DNA of 51,007 nucleotides from contig JAZDOQ010000019.1 in assembly GCA_043798445.1 (NCBI GenBank), positions 1-51,007 of the forward strand, written 5' to 3'. Under the pieces are notes generated by a model that was not told the origin of the DNA, searched no databases, and was given only the letters and a program-made list of their open reading frames with translations. A program made the position numbers and the translations under genes. This stretch comes from CAIJMI01 sp043798445 (lineage in GTDB: Bacteria; Patescibacteriota; Microgenomatia; UBA10105; UBA927). Shown here in pieces: positions 14,896-22,190 of this stretch. The first letter of the stretch is position 1; each line of letters starts with the position of its first letter.

Positions 14896-17800
14896 TTAGT
14901 TAATGACCCACCAGTTGAAGGTAATATTATAAATACTGGGCGAGGTGATTGCTACTGTGAATGTTCCATTTTCTTTGGTAATGACTGAGAGTGTTTTGTC
15001 TGTTGCGCTTGTTGGTGTGATAAAAATTAATGACCGTTCCGTTACTTTGTCTGTTTTCATTACAACAGTTGTTGTTCCTTTGATAATTTGTCCTTCTCCA
15101 ACTGATGCTGTTTGAGCGGAGCTTGTGGCAGTCTGGTCTGTTTGGACAAAGAGTTTTGTGGTTAATAATTCTTTTGCTGTAAGCGATCCGCTGACGCTTG
15201 CAGAACCATCTGCGTCAAATGTTACTACTTCTTTTCCATTTTTTCCTTTAATAACCAGTTTTCCAAATGTGGTTGTTGCGCTCGGGGTAGCTGACATCGT
15301 TGATTCTTGTAGTTGTTCCTGTTCTAAATCAATGACTATGTTGTTAACGTTGAATGGTTTTATTGTTGAAATACCCAATATTCCGTTAATCGCGACGTTT
15401 CCGTTAAATCGTGCATTTCCAAGCGTGTCAATAATAAGCGCTCCATTCATAATATCGATATTAGCAAGTTGTGTTTTTTGTAAAAACAGCGGTTCAGAGA
15501 GTGAATCAATTGCATTTTCGGAAAACAACAGTGATGCGTCCACCATTAATGATCCTGTAATCATTGTTTCTCCTAAAATTACACCACCAAGGACAGATAG
15601 ATTGTTGTTGAGCATTACGGTATCAGCTTGTATTTTCCTCCCTGAAAGATCAATGTATGTTGGATCCGATTGTGGATTTTTGAATATTTCCGCTAAAAGT
15701 GCTGCGGTTGTCGCTGGAAGTTCAGGATGAACATCAAACTCTGGTTGTGTATACACAATTGGTTCATGAGACAGGGAAGCGGTGATTGAGGCGATGCGTT
15801 TGTCCAAATCCCCAAATCCGGTAACGATGCGATCTGCATAGAGTGTGGCGGTAATGGTCGCATCATTTTTGACAGAAAGGTTGGTAAATGATGCTATTCC
15901 GTCCGAAGAGATTGACGCTACAGGCTCGTGATATTCATTGGTTATGATGAGTGATGAATTTTTAAAAGGAAGATTTACTTCAATCGTTTCTTTTGAAAGT
16001 GGAGAAATTACATTTGTTTGTAGTCTTTCGATATCAGCGAGTGGAGAAATAAGGTGTTTTGTCTCAAATATTTGTGTCATTTCTTGCATCGCTTTAACAA
16101 GATACGGAATAAGAGATGAAGCAGAAAAGGTTAATAATCCATCAACAGGATTTGTTCGTACTAGATTAGGGATAACACTCTGAATTTCTTGCGCGACAAA
16201 TCCTGATTCGTTTTTATTTCCGTTGATGAAATCAAATGTTACGGGGCGCAGCTGTTTAATTGAATCCAACGCGCTCGTGATAATTGTTTCTATATTAGTT
16301 TTGAGTCTGGCATCTGATGTACATTGTCCGATTTGTCCGGTGCTTGTATTGATGCAAAGCGCCGTAGAACTTACTGCTGCTGTCCCAGTATCATAATAAT
16401 CACCGTTGTTTATTTTTATGTCGCCCGTATCCCCATCAAGTAAGATAAGCGCGCTTGCTGTTGATGTGGTGCTAGGATTATCATTTGGAGAAAATGTTGT
16501 ACTGCCCAGTGCGATACTTCTGTTTACTACCGGATAGGGATAAATAAGATTATCTGATGGGGTAAGAGATAGCACTGCTTCACCGTTGGCACCCATAAGT
16601 CCAATTGCTCCGGTTGGACCACTGGCACCTGTTTGTCCGGTAGCTCCCGTTGCGCCGGTAGCGCCGGTTGCTCCCGTTGGACCAAAATCTCCCGTTGCGC
16701 CGGTAGCTCCCGTTGCGCCGGTAGCGCCGGTTGCTCCCGTTGGACCAAAATCTCCAGTTGCTCCCGTTGGACCACTTGCTCCTGTATCTCCAGTAGCTCC
16801 GGTTGCGCCGGTAGCGCCAGTTGCTCCCGTTGGACCACTTGCTCCTGTTCTTCCCACAACTCCGGTAGCCCCCGTTGCGCCAGTAGCCCCTGTTGCTCCC
16901 GTTGGACCAACTTCTCCAGTTGCACCTGTTGTTCCCATGTTTCCAGTTGCTCCTGTTGCACCGGTTGGCCCTGTTTCTCCTGTTGCACCGGTGGCTCCTG
17001 TTGGACCCATGTCTCCAGTGGCCCCTGTTGCGCCGGTAGCCCCTGTTGCACCAGTTGCCCCTGTTGGACCAAAAATTCCCGTAGCCCCCGTTGCGCCTGT
17101 TGCGCCTGTTGGCCCTGTGTCTCCACTTGCTCCTGTAGGACCGTGTGTACCTGTTGCGCCGGTTGCTCCCGTGGAACCAGTTGGACCAGTATTTCCACTT
17201 GCGCCCATAGGACCATTAATTCCAGTTGCGCCAGTAGCTCCCGTGGCTCCTGTAGGGCCCTTGTCGCCACTTGATCCAGTTGGACCATTTGCTCCCGTTG
17301 CCCCTGTGGCTCCCGTGGCTCCCGTTGCCCCTGTGGGGCCTAAAGAACCTGTTGCCCCAGTGGCCCCAGTGGCTCCTGTAGCACCGGTAGAACCGGTTGC
17401 TCCGGTTGGACCAGTATTTCCCGTTGGTCCTATTTCTCCTGTTGCCCCAGTGGCCCCAGTGGCTCCCGTTGCCCCGGTTGCTCCGGTTGGACCGGCTTCA
17501 CCTGTCGGTCCAACAGTACCAGTTGATCCTGTTGCTCCCGTTGGTCCTTCTGTGCCTGTTGCCCCGGTTGCTCCGGTTGGACCAAAACCTCCAGTTGGTC
17601 CTGTTGCTCCCGTTGGTCCAACAGTTCCAGTTGTTCCAACACTTCCTGTCGGACCCGTACTTCCAGTTGTTCCAGCAGCTCCAGATGTTCCTTGCACTCC
17701 GCTTATTCCTGTTGATCCTTGTTCTCCGAGGGGACCAGGAAGTCCTTCGAGTCCGGATATTCCAGTTGAGCCAGTAGCACCTGTTGGACCTTTATCTCCA

Positions 17801-18690
17801 CTGGGTCCAGTTGCTCCAAGAACAGAGCCTGCGGCAGTTGGAGGAATCGTTGGTTTTACTGATCCAATCGTTGCTGCTGTTTTATTAGCATCAGCAGCTT
17901 TTGACGTCATTGTGCGCTGGTTTTGTACACCAATAACTTGGACAGCAACAGTTCCAATTCCGAAAAACAACAAAAGAAGAGCAAAGATAAGTGGTAAAGA
18001 TTTTCGTGAAAGATGTGGCGAAGTATGACCGGTTTTGATGTTTTTTGATTCTTTAAGGGCTGGTATAACAATCATATTTGAAGATGTGATTGTCGGCATC
18101 TCTACTGGCATAGGCTCAGGAATGGGGGGTGGAGGAAACGGGGCTGTGGGATCATCAGGAATTTCGTGTTTTGCAAAATAATTTTTTTCTTCAATAAATG
18201 GTTTAGCAACAGATGGAGTTTTTTTGATAGTTGTTTGTACCATCGCCTCTTGAATGCTTGTTTTGATAGGTTGAGTTGGTTCTTCAATTTTTGGAACGCG
18301 CTGATAGGCGGTTCGTGATGAAACGACTTCAAGTAATTCGTCTGGATAATATCGTCTTGCATTACTGTTTGTCCGAGCGCTTTTGATAATACCCGCTTTT
18401 TCCCATCGAAGCAGTGTGTTTTTTGAAATATGTAATAAATGAGCCGCTTCGCTGATACTCAGTGGTTTTTGAGGTATTTTGATATTTTTTGATTCAGCTT
18501 CATTTGGTATAGAAAGAGAGTTTTTGATAGCGTTTATGGATTCATGAGAAATAAGATGTATGCCATTCACATCAATGGTTGCGGCAAGTTTTCCTGATTT
18601 AATCCAATTGCGGATGCTTCCCTTTGAAACGGAAAGTAATTTTGCTGCTTGACCTATAGTTACTTGCGTTGATGTTACTTGCTTTATCAT
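14896..18690 (-). CDS. Membrane-anchored collagen-like fibre with two N-terminal HTH domains and internal S74 chaperone
   Basis: This 1264-aa protein combines parts not normally joined. Residues 10-58 (TIGQAAKLLSVSKGSIRNWI) and 77-122 (LSISEAAHLLHISKNTLLRW) are two MerR/excisionase-type helix-turn-helix domains. A Pro-rich linker (about 130-225) and one transmembrane helix (about 231-254) follow. Next come about 137 Gly-X-Y triplets, mostly GPTGATGATG (about 292-702). A Peptidase S74 intramolecular chaperone (about 780-850) has the motif SDARLKTNI, with S792-D793 at the expected self-cleavage site. Then come 410 residues of repetitive beta-type sequence. The HTH part should be cytoplasmic and the rest outside. 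S74 domains trimerise phage tailspikes and collagen-like fibres and usually form the extreme C-terminus; here the domain is internal. An AGGA ribosome site lies 9 nt before the ATG. The long Pro-Val-Ala-Pro frame on the other strand is a shadow. Confidence 0.85.
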   Translation of the reverse strand: MIKQVTSTQVTIGQAAKLLSVSKGSIRNWIKSGKLAATIDVNGIHLISHESINAIKNSLSIPNEAESKNIKIPQKPLSISEAAHLLHISKNTLLRWEKAGIIKSARTNSNARRYYPDELLEVVSSRTAYQRVPKIEEPTQPIKTSIQEAMVQTTIKKTPSVAKPFIEEKNYFAKHEIPDDPTAPFPPPPIPEPMPVEMPTITSSNMIVIPALKESKNIKTGHTSPHLSRKSLPLIFALLLLFFGIGTVAVQVIGVQNQRTMTSKAADANKTAATIGSVKPTIPPTAAGSVLGATGPSGDKGPTGATGSTGISGLEGLPGPLGEQGSTGISGVQGTSGAAGTTGSTGPTGSVGTTGTVGPTGATGPTGGFGPTGATGATGTEGPTGATGSTGTVGPTGEAGPTGATGATGATGATGATGEIGPTGNTGPTGATGSTGATGATGATGATGSLGPTGATGATGATGATGANGPTGSSGDKGPTGATGATGATGINGPMGASGNTGPTGSTGATGATGTHGPTGASGDTGPTGATGATGATGIFGPTGATGATGATGATGATGDMGPTGATGATGETGPTGATGATGNMGTTGATGEVGPTGATGATGATGATGVVGRTGASGPTGATGATGATGATGDTGASGPTGATGDFGPTGATGATGATGATGATGDFGPTGATGATGATGATGQTGASGPTGAIGLMGANGEAVLSLTPSDNLIYPYPVVNRSIALGSTTFSPNDNPSTTSTASALILLDGDTGDIKINNGDYYDTGTAAVSSTALCINTSTGQIGQCTSDARLKTNIETIITSALDSIKQLRPVTFDFINGNKNESGFVAQEIQSVIPNLVRTNPVDGLLTFSASSLIPYLVKAMQEMTQIFETKHLISPLADIERLQTNVISPLSKETIEVNLPFKNSSLIITNEYHEPVASISSDGIASFTNLSVKNDATITATLYADRIVTGFGDLDKRIASITASLSHEPIVYTQPEFDVHPELPATTAALLAEIFKNPQSDPTYIDLSGRKIQADTVMLNNNLSVLGGVILGETMITGSLMVDASLLFSENAIDSLSEPLFLQKTQLANIDIMNGALIIDTLGNARFNGNVAINGILGISTIKPFNVNNIVIDLEQEQLQESTMSATPSATTTFGKLVIKGKNGKEVVTFDADGSASVSGSLTAKELLTTKLFVQTDQTATSSAQTASVGEGQIIKGTTTVVMKTDKVTERSLIFITPTSATDKTLSVITKENGTFTVAITSPSIYNITFNWWVIN
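16585..17818 (-). repeat. Collagen Gly-X-Y repeat tract
   Basis: About 1.23 kb of near-identical 9- and 18-bp units encodes (G-P/A-T) triplets. Interruptions such as GDKGPTG, GEAGPTG and GFGPTG recur every 15-30 residues. DNA-level repetition is high, so length differences between strains and assembly collapse are both possible. Confidence 0.9.
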
Positions 18691-19294
18691 GAATATAATT
18701 CCTGTTGCCGTTTTTTTATAGAAAAAAGGTTACACATAGTCACGCGGGAATATTTTGAGGTTTTTGGGTGGGTTTTTGAAGCAAAAATATTTATCATATA
18801 TTTATTACAATAGGGTAGAGAATAAATGTCAAATAGCTTCCGGTTAAAAATACATTTCGAGGCTAAACTATAGGTTGGATATTGGTACCTATAAAGTTGT
18901 TTGCTATAGGACTAAATATACGAATGTATATAAATTATTTTTGTTTAAGTTGTTAAATCAACATAATTCATGCAATTTCAAGTTGCTGGGGATACGGATC
19001 TTGCTATATGTATATGTAAGAAATTTGAAGCAAAAAGTGGCTTATAATTAATAGTTTTTTACGTGTCGGATTGCCAAATCGTTGGTTGAGAAAGCAGATA
19101 AATATGATGTGGCATTGAGATGGAAAAAGTAGGTGATCGTCATGCTTGATATACTAAGATGTGTAAAATATTAAATACGTATATTTAGATATTATACATA
19201 TAAGATAATAGTAGTTTGATATGCGTTGTCGTTTGGTTTTCTTCTTTCTTTATATTTGCGTTAGTGTTTGGTTTTTGATACCCTGGTAGGACGC
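18691..19294. other. 604-bp gene-free divergent intergenic region
   Basis: No gene or RNA is recognised. Three copies of the word TATAGG lie close together: CTATAGG (18868-18874), its inverse CCTATA (18888-18893), and CTATAGG (18904-18910). TTTGAAGCAAAAA occurs twice, near 18774 and 19022. The region is AT-rich with many TATA-like hexamers and must hold the promoters of the collagen and M23 genes. Confidence 0.5.
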
Positions 19295-20371
19295 ATGAAG
19301 CATGTTTTTCAACAACTTAGTAATGACCTCACTGATTGGGGAAAAGGGTGGAGATTTTACATTGAGCGTCACGTTATACACGCAGGAGTAACCTTCGAAT
19401 CACGAAAAGACATCCTTGTTGATATTCTTATGGCGCGGCGTGGTACATATCAGTGGCCATTTCTTCATATTTCGCTTGTTGTTCTTGCAATTGCAGGAGC
19501 TGCGAGTGCGCCAATTATTGCAAGTTCATATCCTGGTGCAATTCCCAATACACTCGGGGATTTCACCCCGCCGTCAGCCGTTGCTGTGTCTCTTGATACG
19601 GTGCAGGGGGTTGACACGCAAAAATCAGATAAGCCGCGCGATCAAGTTATTTCCTACACTGTAAAACAAGGAGATACATTGCAAAAAATTGCAGATCAGT
19701 TCGGTATTTCTGTTGATACCATTAAATGGGCAAATGATATGAAGCGGGATGCCCTTTCAATAGATCAAACTTTAAATATTCCTCCGGTGACAGGAATGGT
19801 CTATAAAGTTCGTGAAGGAGATACTATTTATACTATTGCAAAAAAATATCGAACGGAAGCACAAAAAATTGTTAATTTCCCCTTTAATGACTTTTCTGAT
19901 CCTGAGACATTTGCATTAAATATAGGACAAACCCTTGTCGTGCCTGATGGTATTCAGCTGGAAGCAGCCCCTGCACAAGTGCGATTTGTTCCGACCGTGT
20001 TTGCGGGAGGTTCCGGACAACTCAGCTGGCCAGCTGGTGGCCTCGTTACCCAATATCCATCGTGGTACCATAATGCGCTTGATATTGCCAACCCGACAGC
20101 TCCAGGTATTGCCGCAGCCGATACAGGTATTGTGACATTGGTTGAATATTTGAAATGGGGATATGGAGAGCACGTTATGATAGATCACGGAAATGGTATC
20201 TCAACTCTTTATGGTCACTTGCAATCAATTTACGTAAAACCAGGAGATAAAGTTACAAAAGGACAAATTATTGGAAAAATGGGATCAACCGGCCGGTCAA
20301 CTGGAACGCATCTGCATTTTGAAGTACGGAAAAATGGTGTTGTTGTTAACCCGCAATCCTTCCTCAAATAA
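19295..20371 (+). CDS. LysM-LysM-M23 peptidoglycan endopeptidase
   Basis: This 358-aa protein has a cytoplasmic N-terminus, one transmembrane helix (about 55-76), two LysM peptidoglycan-binding domains (121-164, YTVKQGDTLQKIADQFGIS; 169-217, YKVREGDTIYTIAKKY) and a C-terminal M23 metallopeptidase (about 255-350). Zinc ligands and catalytic His are present: H259 and D263 in HNALD, and GTHLHFE (H339, H341). It should cut peptide cross-links in the wall from the outer face of the membrane. The frame opens at a TTG at 19268, but the ATG at 19295 is preferred. It is single-gene, divergent from the collagen gene and followed by the convergent tRNA cluster. The family assignment is sure; whether it acts on its own wall or on a host cell's is open. 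Confidence 0.93.
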   Translation: MKHVFQQLSNDLTDWGKGWRFYIERHVIHAGVTFESRKDILVDILMARRGTYQWPFLHISLVVLAIAGAASAPIIASSYPGAIPNTLGDFTPPSAVAVSLDTVQGVDTQKSDKPRDQVISYTVKQGDTLQKIADQFGISVDTIKWANDMKRDALSIDQTLNIPPVTGMVYKVREGDTIYTIAKKYRTEAQKIVNFPFNDFSDPETFALNIGQTLVVPDGIQLEAAPAQVRFVPTVFAGGSGQLSWPAGGLVTQYPSWYHNALDIANPTAPGIAAADTGIVTLVEYLKWGYGEHVMIDHGNGISTLYGHLQSIYVKPGDKVTKGQIIGKMGSTGRSTGTHLHFEVRKNGVVVNPQSFLK

Positions 20372-20583
20372 TAATGTGAATTGGCAATTGGTTAGTACAC
20401 ACTGCTATCAGTCGCTATGATGTGATTGATAATATTATTTAGTTATTTTTACTGCTTCTTTTTTAGCGAATTCATTTTTTGATAGAAATACGTTTTGAAT
20501 TATTTCCGTAAATCTAATATTAATTTTAGCTTGTTAATAAAAGATATTTTTAATTATTAACGCATGGAGAAAGGGGAAGAAAG

Positions 20584-20656
20584 TGGACCGGAAGAGAATC
20601 GAACTCTCCACCTCTGCAATGCGAATGCAGCGCTCTACCAGATGAGCTACCGGCCC
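20584..20656 (-). tRNA. tRNA-Ala (anticodon CGC)
   Basis: The cloverleaf folds completely: acceptor GGGCCGG/CCGGTCC with the G3-U70 alanine identity pair, D arm GCTC/GAGC, anticodon stem CTGCA/TGCAG with loop TTCGCAT (anticodon CGC, reads GCG), and T loop TTCGATT. A73 is the discriminator. CCA is not encoded. Confidence 0.95.
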
Positions 20657-20688
20657 AAAAATAAAAGTCCTACTTCGCGTAAAGCTTC

Positions 20689-20787
20689 GCGGGACATCCA
20701 CCACTACTAAACTCTCTTTCTGTGGCGTCCCGCTTTGCGGGACATCCACCACTACTAAACTCGCTTTGCTCGTTAAGTAGTGGTGGA
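20689..20787. repeat. Duplicated 26-bp element between the two tRNA genes
   Basis: An identical 26-bp sequence beginning GCGGGACATCCACCACTACT occurs at 20689-20714 and 20737-20762. Its core TCCACCACTACT also occurs inverted at 20776-20787, overlapping the 3' end of the tRNA at 20781. GTCCCGC/GCGGGAC (20727-20743) forms a hairpin between copies. No gene is present. Confidence 0.75.
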
Positions 20788-20854
20788 CCCGAGGGGAATC
20801 GAACCCCTTTCTATTCCATGCCATGGAATCGTTCTACCGGTATACTACGGGCCC
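20781..20854 (-). tRNA. tRNA-Ala (anticodon GGC), CCA encoded
   Basis: Acceptor GGGCCCG/CGGGTCC carries G3-U70. The anticodon stem ATTCC/GGAAT has loop ATGGCAT (anticodon GGC, reads GCC). The T arm is AGGGG-TTCGATT-CCCCT, and ACCA ends the molecule. The D region (TAGTATACCGGTAGAAC) has a short loop and an A12-A23 mismatch and looks like a glycine tRNA, but anticodon and G3-U70 both say alanine. Confidence 0.88.
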
Positions 20855-20946
20855 CAGGAAAAATCAGTGAAGTAATTATAGAACAAACAATACCACTGTG
20901 CTAGTTGAACACCAGGGGAATATCGTGTGTAAAAAAACAACACGTG

Positions 20947-21159
20947 TTAGTTTGCTTCGATGGTCACGCCGGCAACTTGTGGATTGTCCGCAGACAGTTC
21001 CAGGTTTAGGAAGTTGCCAATGATTGCGCCGATGCCAAGCATGAGTGCAACCATCACAACGAACATCCAGCTTTTGAGCATAAGAAGAAAGCTTTTCTTC
21101 TCGCTTCTCTTGGCTGTTCGCGGCGCTGCCGTTTTTCGGCGAACGATTTTTTTCTTCAT
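20947..21159 (-). CDS. Small single-pass membrane protein
   Basis: This 70-aa protein has a strongly basic N-terminus (MKKKIVRRKTAAPRTAKRSEKK) and one hydrophobic helix at about 31-51 (SWMFVVMVALMLGIGAIIG). About 20 polar residues follow, ending VAGVTIEAN. By the positive-inside rule the basic tail is cytoplasmic. I do not recognise a family. It is read in the same direction as the two tRNA genes that follow it and could share their transcript. It diverges from the membrane protein at 21245 across an 85-bp gap containing a palindrome. Position and composition support a real gene. Confidence 0.65.
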   Translation of the reverse strand: MKKKIVRRKTAAPRTAKRSEKKSFLLMLKSWMFVVMVALMLGIGAIIGNFLNLELSADNPQVAGVTIEAN

Positions 21160-21190
21160 ATAGATCTAGCGTTGCATATTAAAAAACGAT

Positions 21191-21238
21191 TGTCAAGAAA
21201 CTGTTTTCTTGACACAGAGAAGAAAATATCATCATAAT
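21191..21238. promoter_or_regulatory. Palindrome carrying -35 boxes for both directions, plus -10 for the rightward gene
   Basis: TGTCAAGAAA (21191-21200) and TTTCTTGACA (21205-21214) are a perfect inverted repeat around CTGT. The right arm ends in TTGACA (21209-21214), followed after 18 nt by CATAAT (21233-21238), 6 nt before the ATG at 21245. The left arm gives TTGACA facing left. Confidence 0.6.
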
Positions 21239-21244
21239 GATGCT

Positions 21245-21922
21245 ATGCATCATAAACTTACTCCTATTACCCCTTTTTTTCTTTCCGCAATCCATCAATT
21301 ACGCAATCGACGCAATGTTATTTGGTTTTTGATCAGCGGTCTTGTGTTTACGGTTATTTCCCGTCTTTTCGTGATGCTACCGCCTTTTTTGTTTATTGTG
21401 ATGCAGACGACAGAGGAGACAGTATTATATTCATTATTGATCGGACTTTGTGCGCTTCTTGCCTGTTATAGTTCTGTGTTTTTCTTTTCATTATTCCTTG
21501 TTGTTTCCCGTCATATTGCACTCAATGAAGATATTATGCTGTCAGCATCTCTGCGACAAGCACATCGTTCTGTAGGGAGAGCCGCCTGGACAATTCTTTT
21601 GTTTGGATTGTTTGTTTTTCTAGGTCTTATTGTATTGGTTATTCCGGGAATAGTGATTGCAATATGGTTCTTTTTTGCTCCAACTATTTCAGTTTTTGAG
21701 TCAAAAAAAGTCAATCCCTTTAAACAAAGTAAATTGTTAATGAAAGGAAGATTTTTTGCTGTTTTTTTCCGGTTGGTGCTTGTGTACGGTTGTGTCATGC
21801 TGCCAACATATTTATTATCGTTCATTCATCCATTGTTAAGTCAGGCGTGGGGGATTACGTCGTCGTTTTTCAGCTTCGTATACGTGTTGCTTTATATGGA
21901 TTTGTTAGGAACAGCAAAATAA
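21245..21922 (+). CDS. Integral membrane protein, about six helices
   Basis: This 225-aa protein is almost wholly hydrophobic. Helices lie near residues 26-50, 62-92 and 115-150, with more near the C-terminus. The pattern NEDIMLSASLRQAHRSVGRAAW, then a long hydrophobic pair with VLVIPGIVIAIWFFFAPTISVFE, resembles the membrane domains seen in DUF975 and glycerophosphodiester phosphodiesterase-associated proteins (VIPGI...W.....V.E). No catalytic motif is visible. The start at 21245 (MHHKL) is chosen because CATAAT lies 6 nt upstream, with TTGACA 18 nt before that; the frame extends to 21209 only through the promoter. Function is unknown; membrane packing or transport is a guess. Confidence 0.7.
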   Translation: MHHKLTPITPFFLSAIHQLRNRRNVIWFLISGLVFTVISRLFVMLPPFLFIVMQTTEETVLYSLLIGLCALLACYSSVFFFSLFLVVSRHIALNEDIMLSASLRQAHRSVGRAAWTILLFGLFVFLGLIVLVIPGIVIAIWFFFAPTISVFESKKVNPFKQSKLLMKGRFFAVFFRLVLVYGCVMLPTYLLSFIHPLLSQAWGITSSFFSFVYVLLYMDLLGTAK

Positions 21923-21957
21923 CAAAAAAAAAGCTTCATTTTTCGTAAAATTCCTTC

Positions 21958-22190
21958 TTGACAATCAATTGCTTTGAGCCTCATAGTTATTAATATAATA
22001 GGACGTAGGCATTAGCGTCTGCTTTGGGGTTTGGAAACGCTGGCATTTGTCTTTTTGTGTCTGAACTCATAACAAAAAAATTATATCTTTATTTGCTTCT
22101 ATACGCTCAAAATCTTCTAGCATGTTCTATTACGATACTGTTTGTTATATATCGCGGATCATATTACATTCCTTTCACTCTGTCTGTAAC
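21958..22190 (+). promoter_or_regulatory. Upstream region of the giant gene
   Basis: TTGACA (21958-21963) and TATAAT (21994-21999) are present but 30 nt apart, so they are probably not one promoter. AGCGT (22014-22018) and ACGCT (22037-22041) can pair, flanked by direct repeats of GGCATT (22008, 22042), with a T-run after. If transcription starts near 22006 the leader is about 185 nt. Confidence 0.35.

Noticed and set aside
16585..17818. CRISPR-like or VNTR array
   Set aside because: The repeats are in-frame 9/18-bp collagen codons without constant-length spacers.
16586..18028. A 480-codon plus-strand frame of Pro-Val-Ala-Pro repeats
   Set aside because: It is the exact complement of the collagen triplets. 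Its repeat make-up follows from Gly-X-Y codons, and it has no start signal. The minus-strand frame is longer and has recognisable domains at both ends.
20534..20824. A 96-codon minus-strand frame (LVVVDVP repeats, VAHLVERCIRIAEVES)
   Set aside because: It runs through both tRNA genes and the repeat between them. VAHLVERCIRIAEVES is the usual spurious translation of a tRNA.
20781..20854. tRNA-Gly for the second tRNA
   Set aside because: The D arm looks glycine-like, but with a 5-bp anticodon stem and 7-nt loop the anticodon is GGC, and the acceptor has G3-U70.
22122..22190. Extra 23 N-terminal residues of the giant protein
   Set aside because: They push the membrane anchor inward, have no ribosome site, and the segment is compositionally odd. 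The ATG at 22191 is preferred, though not proven.
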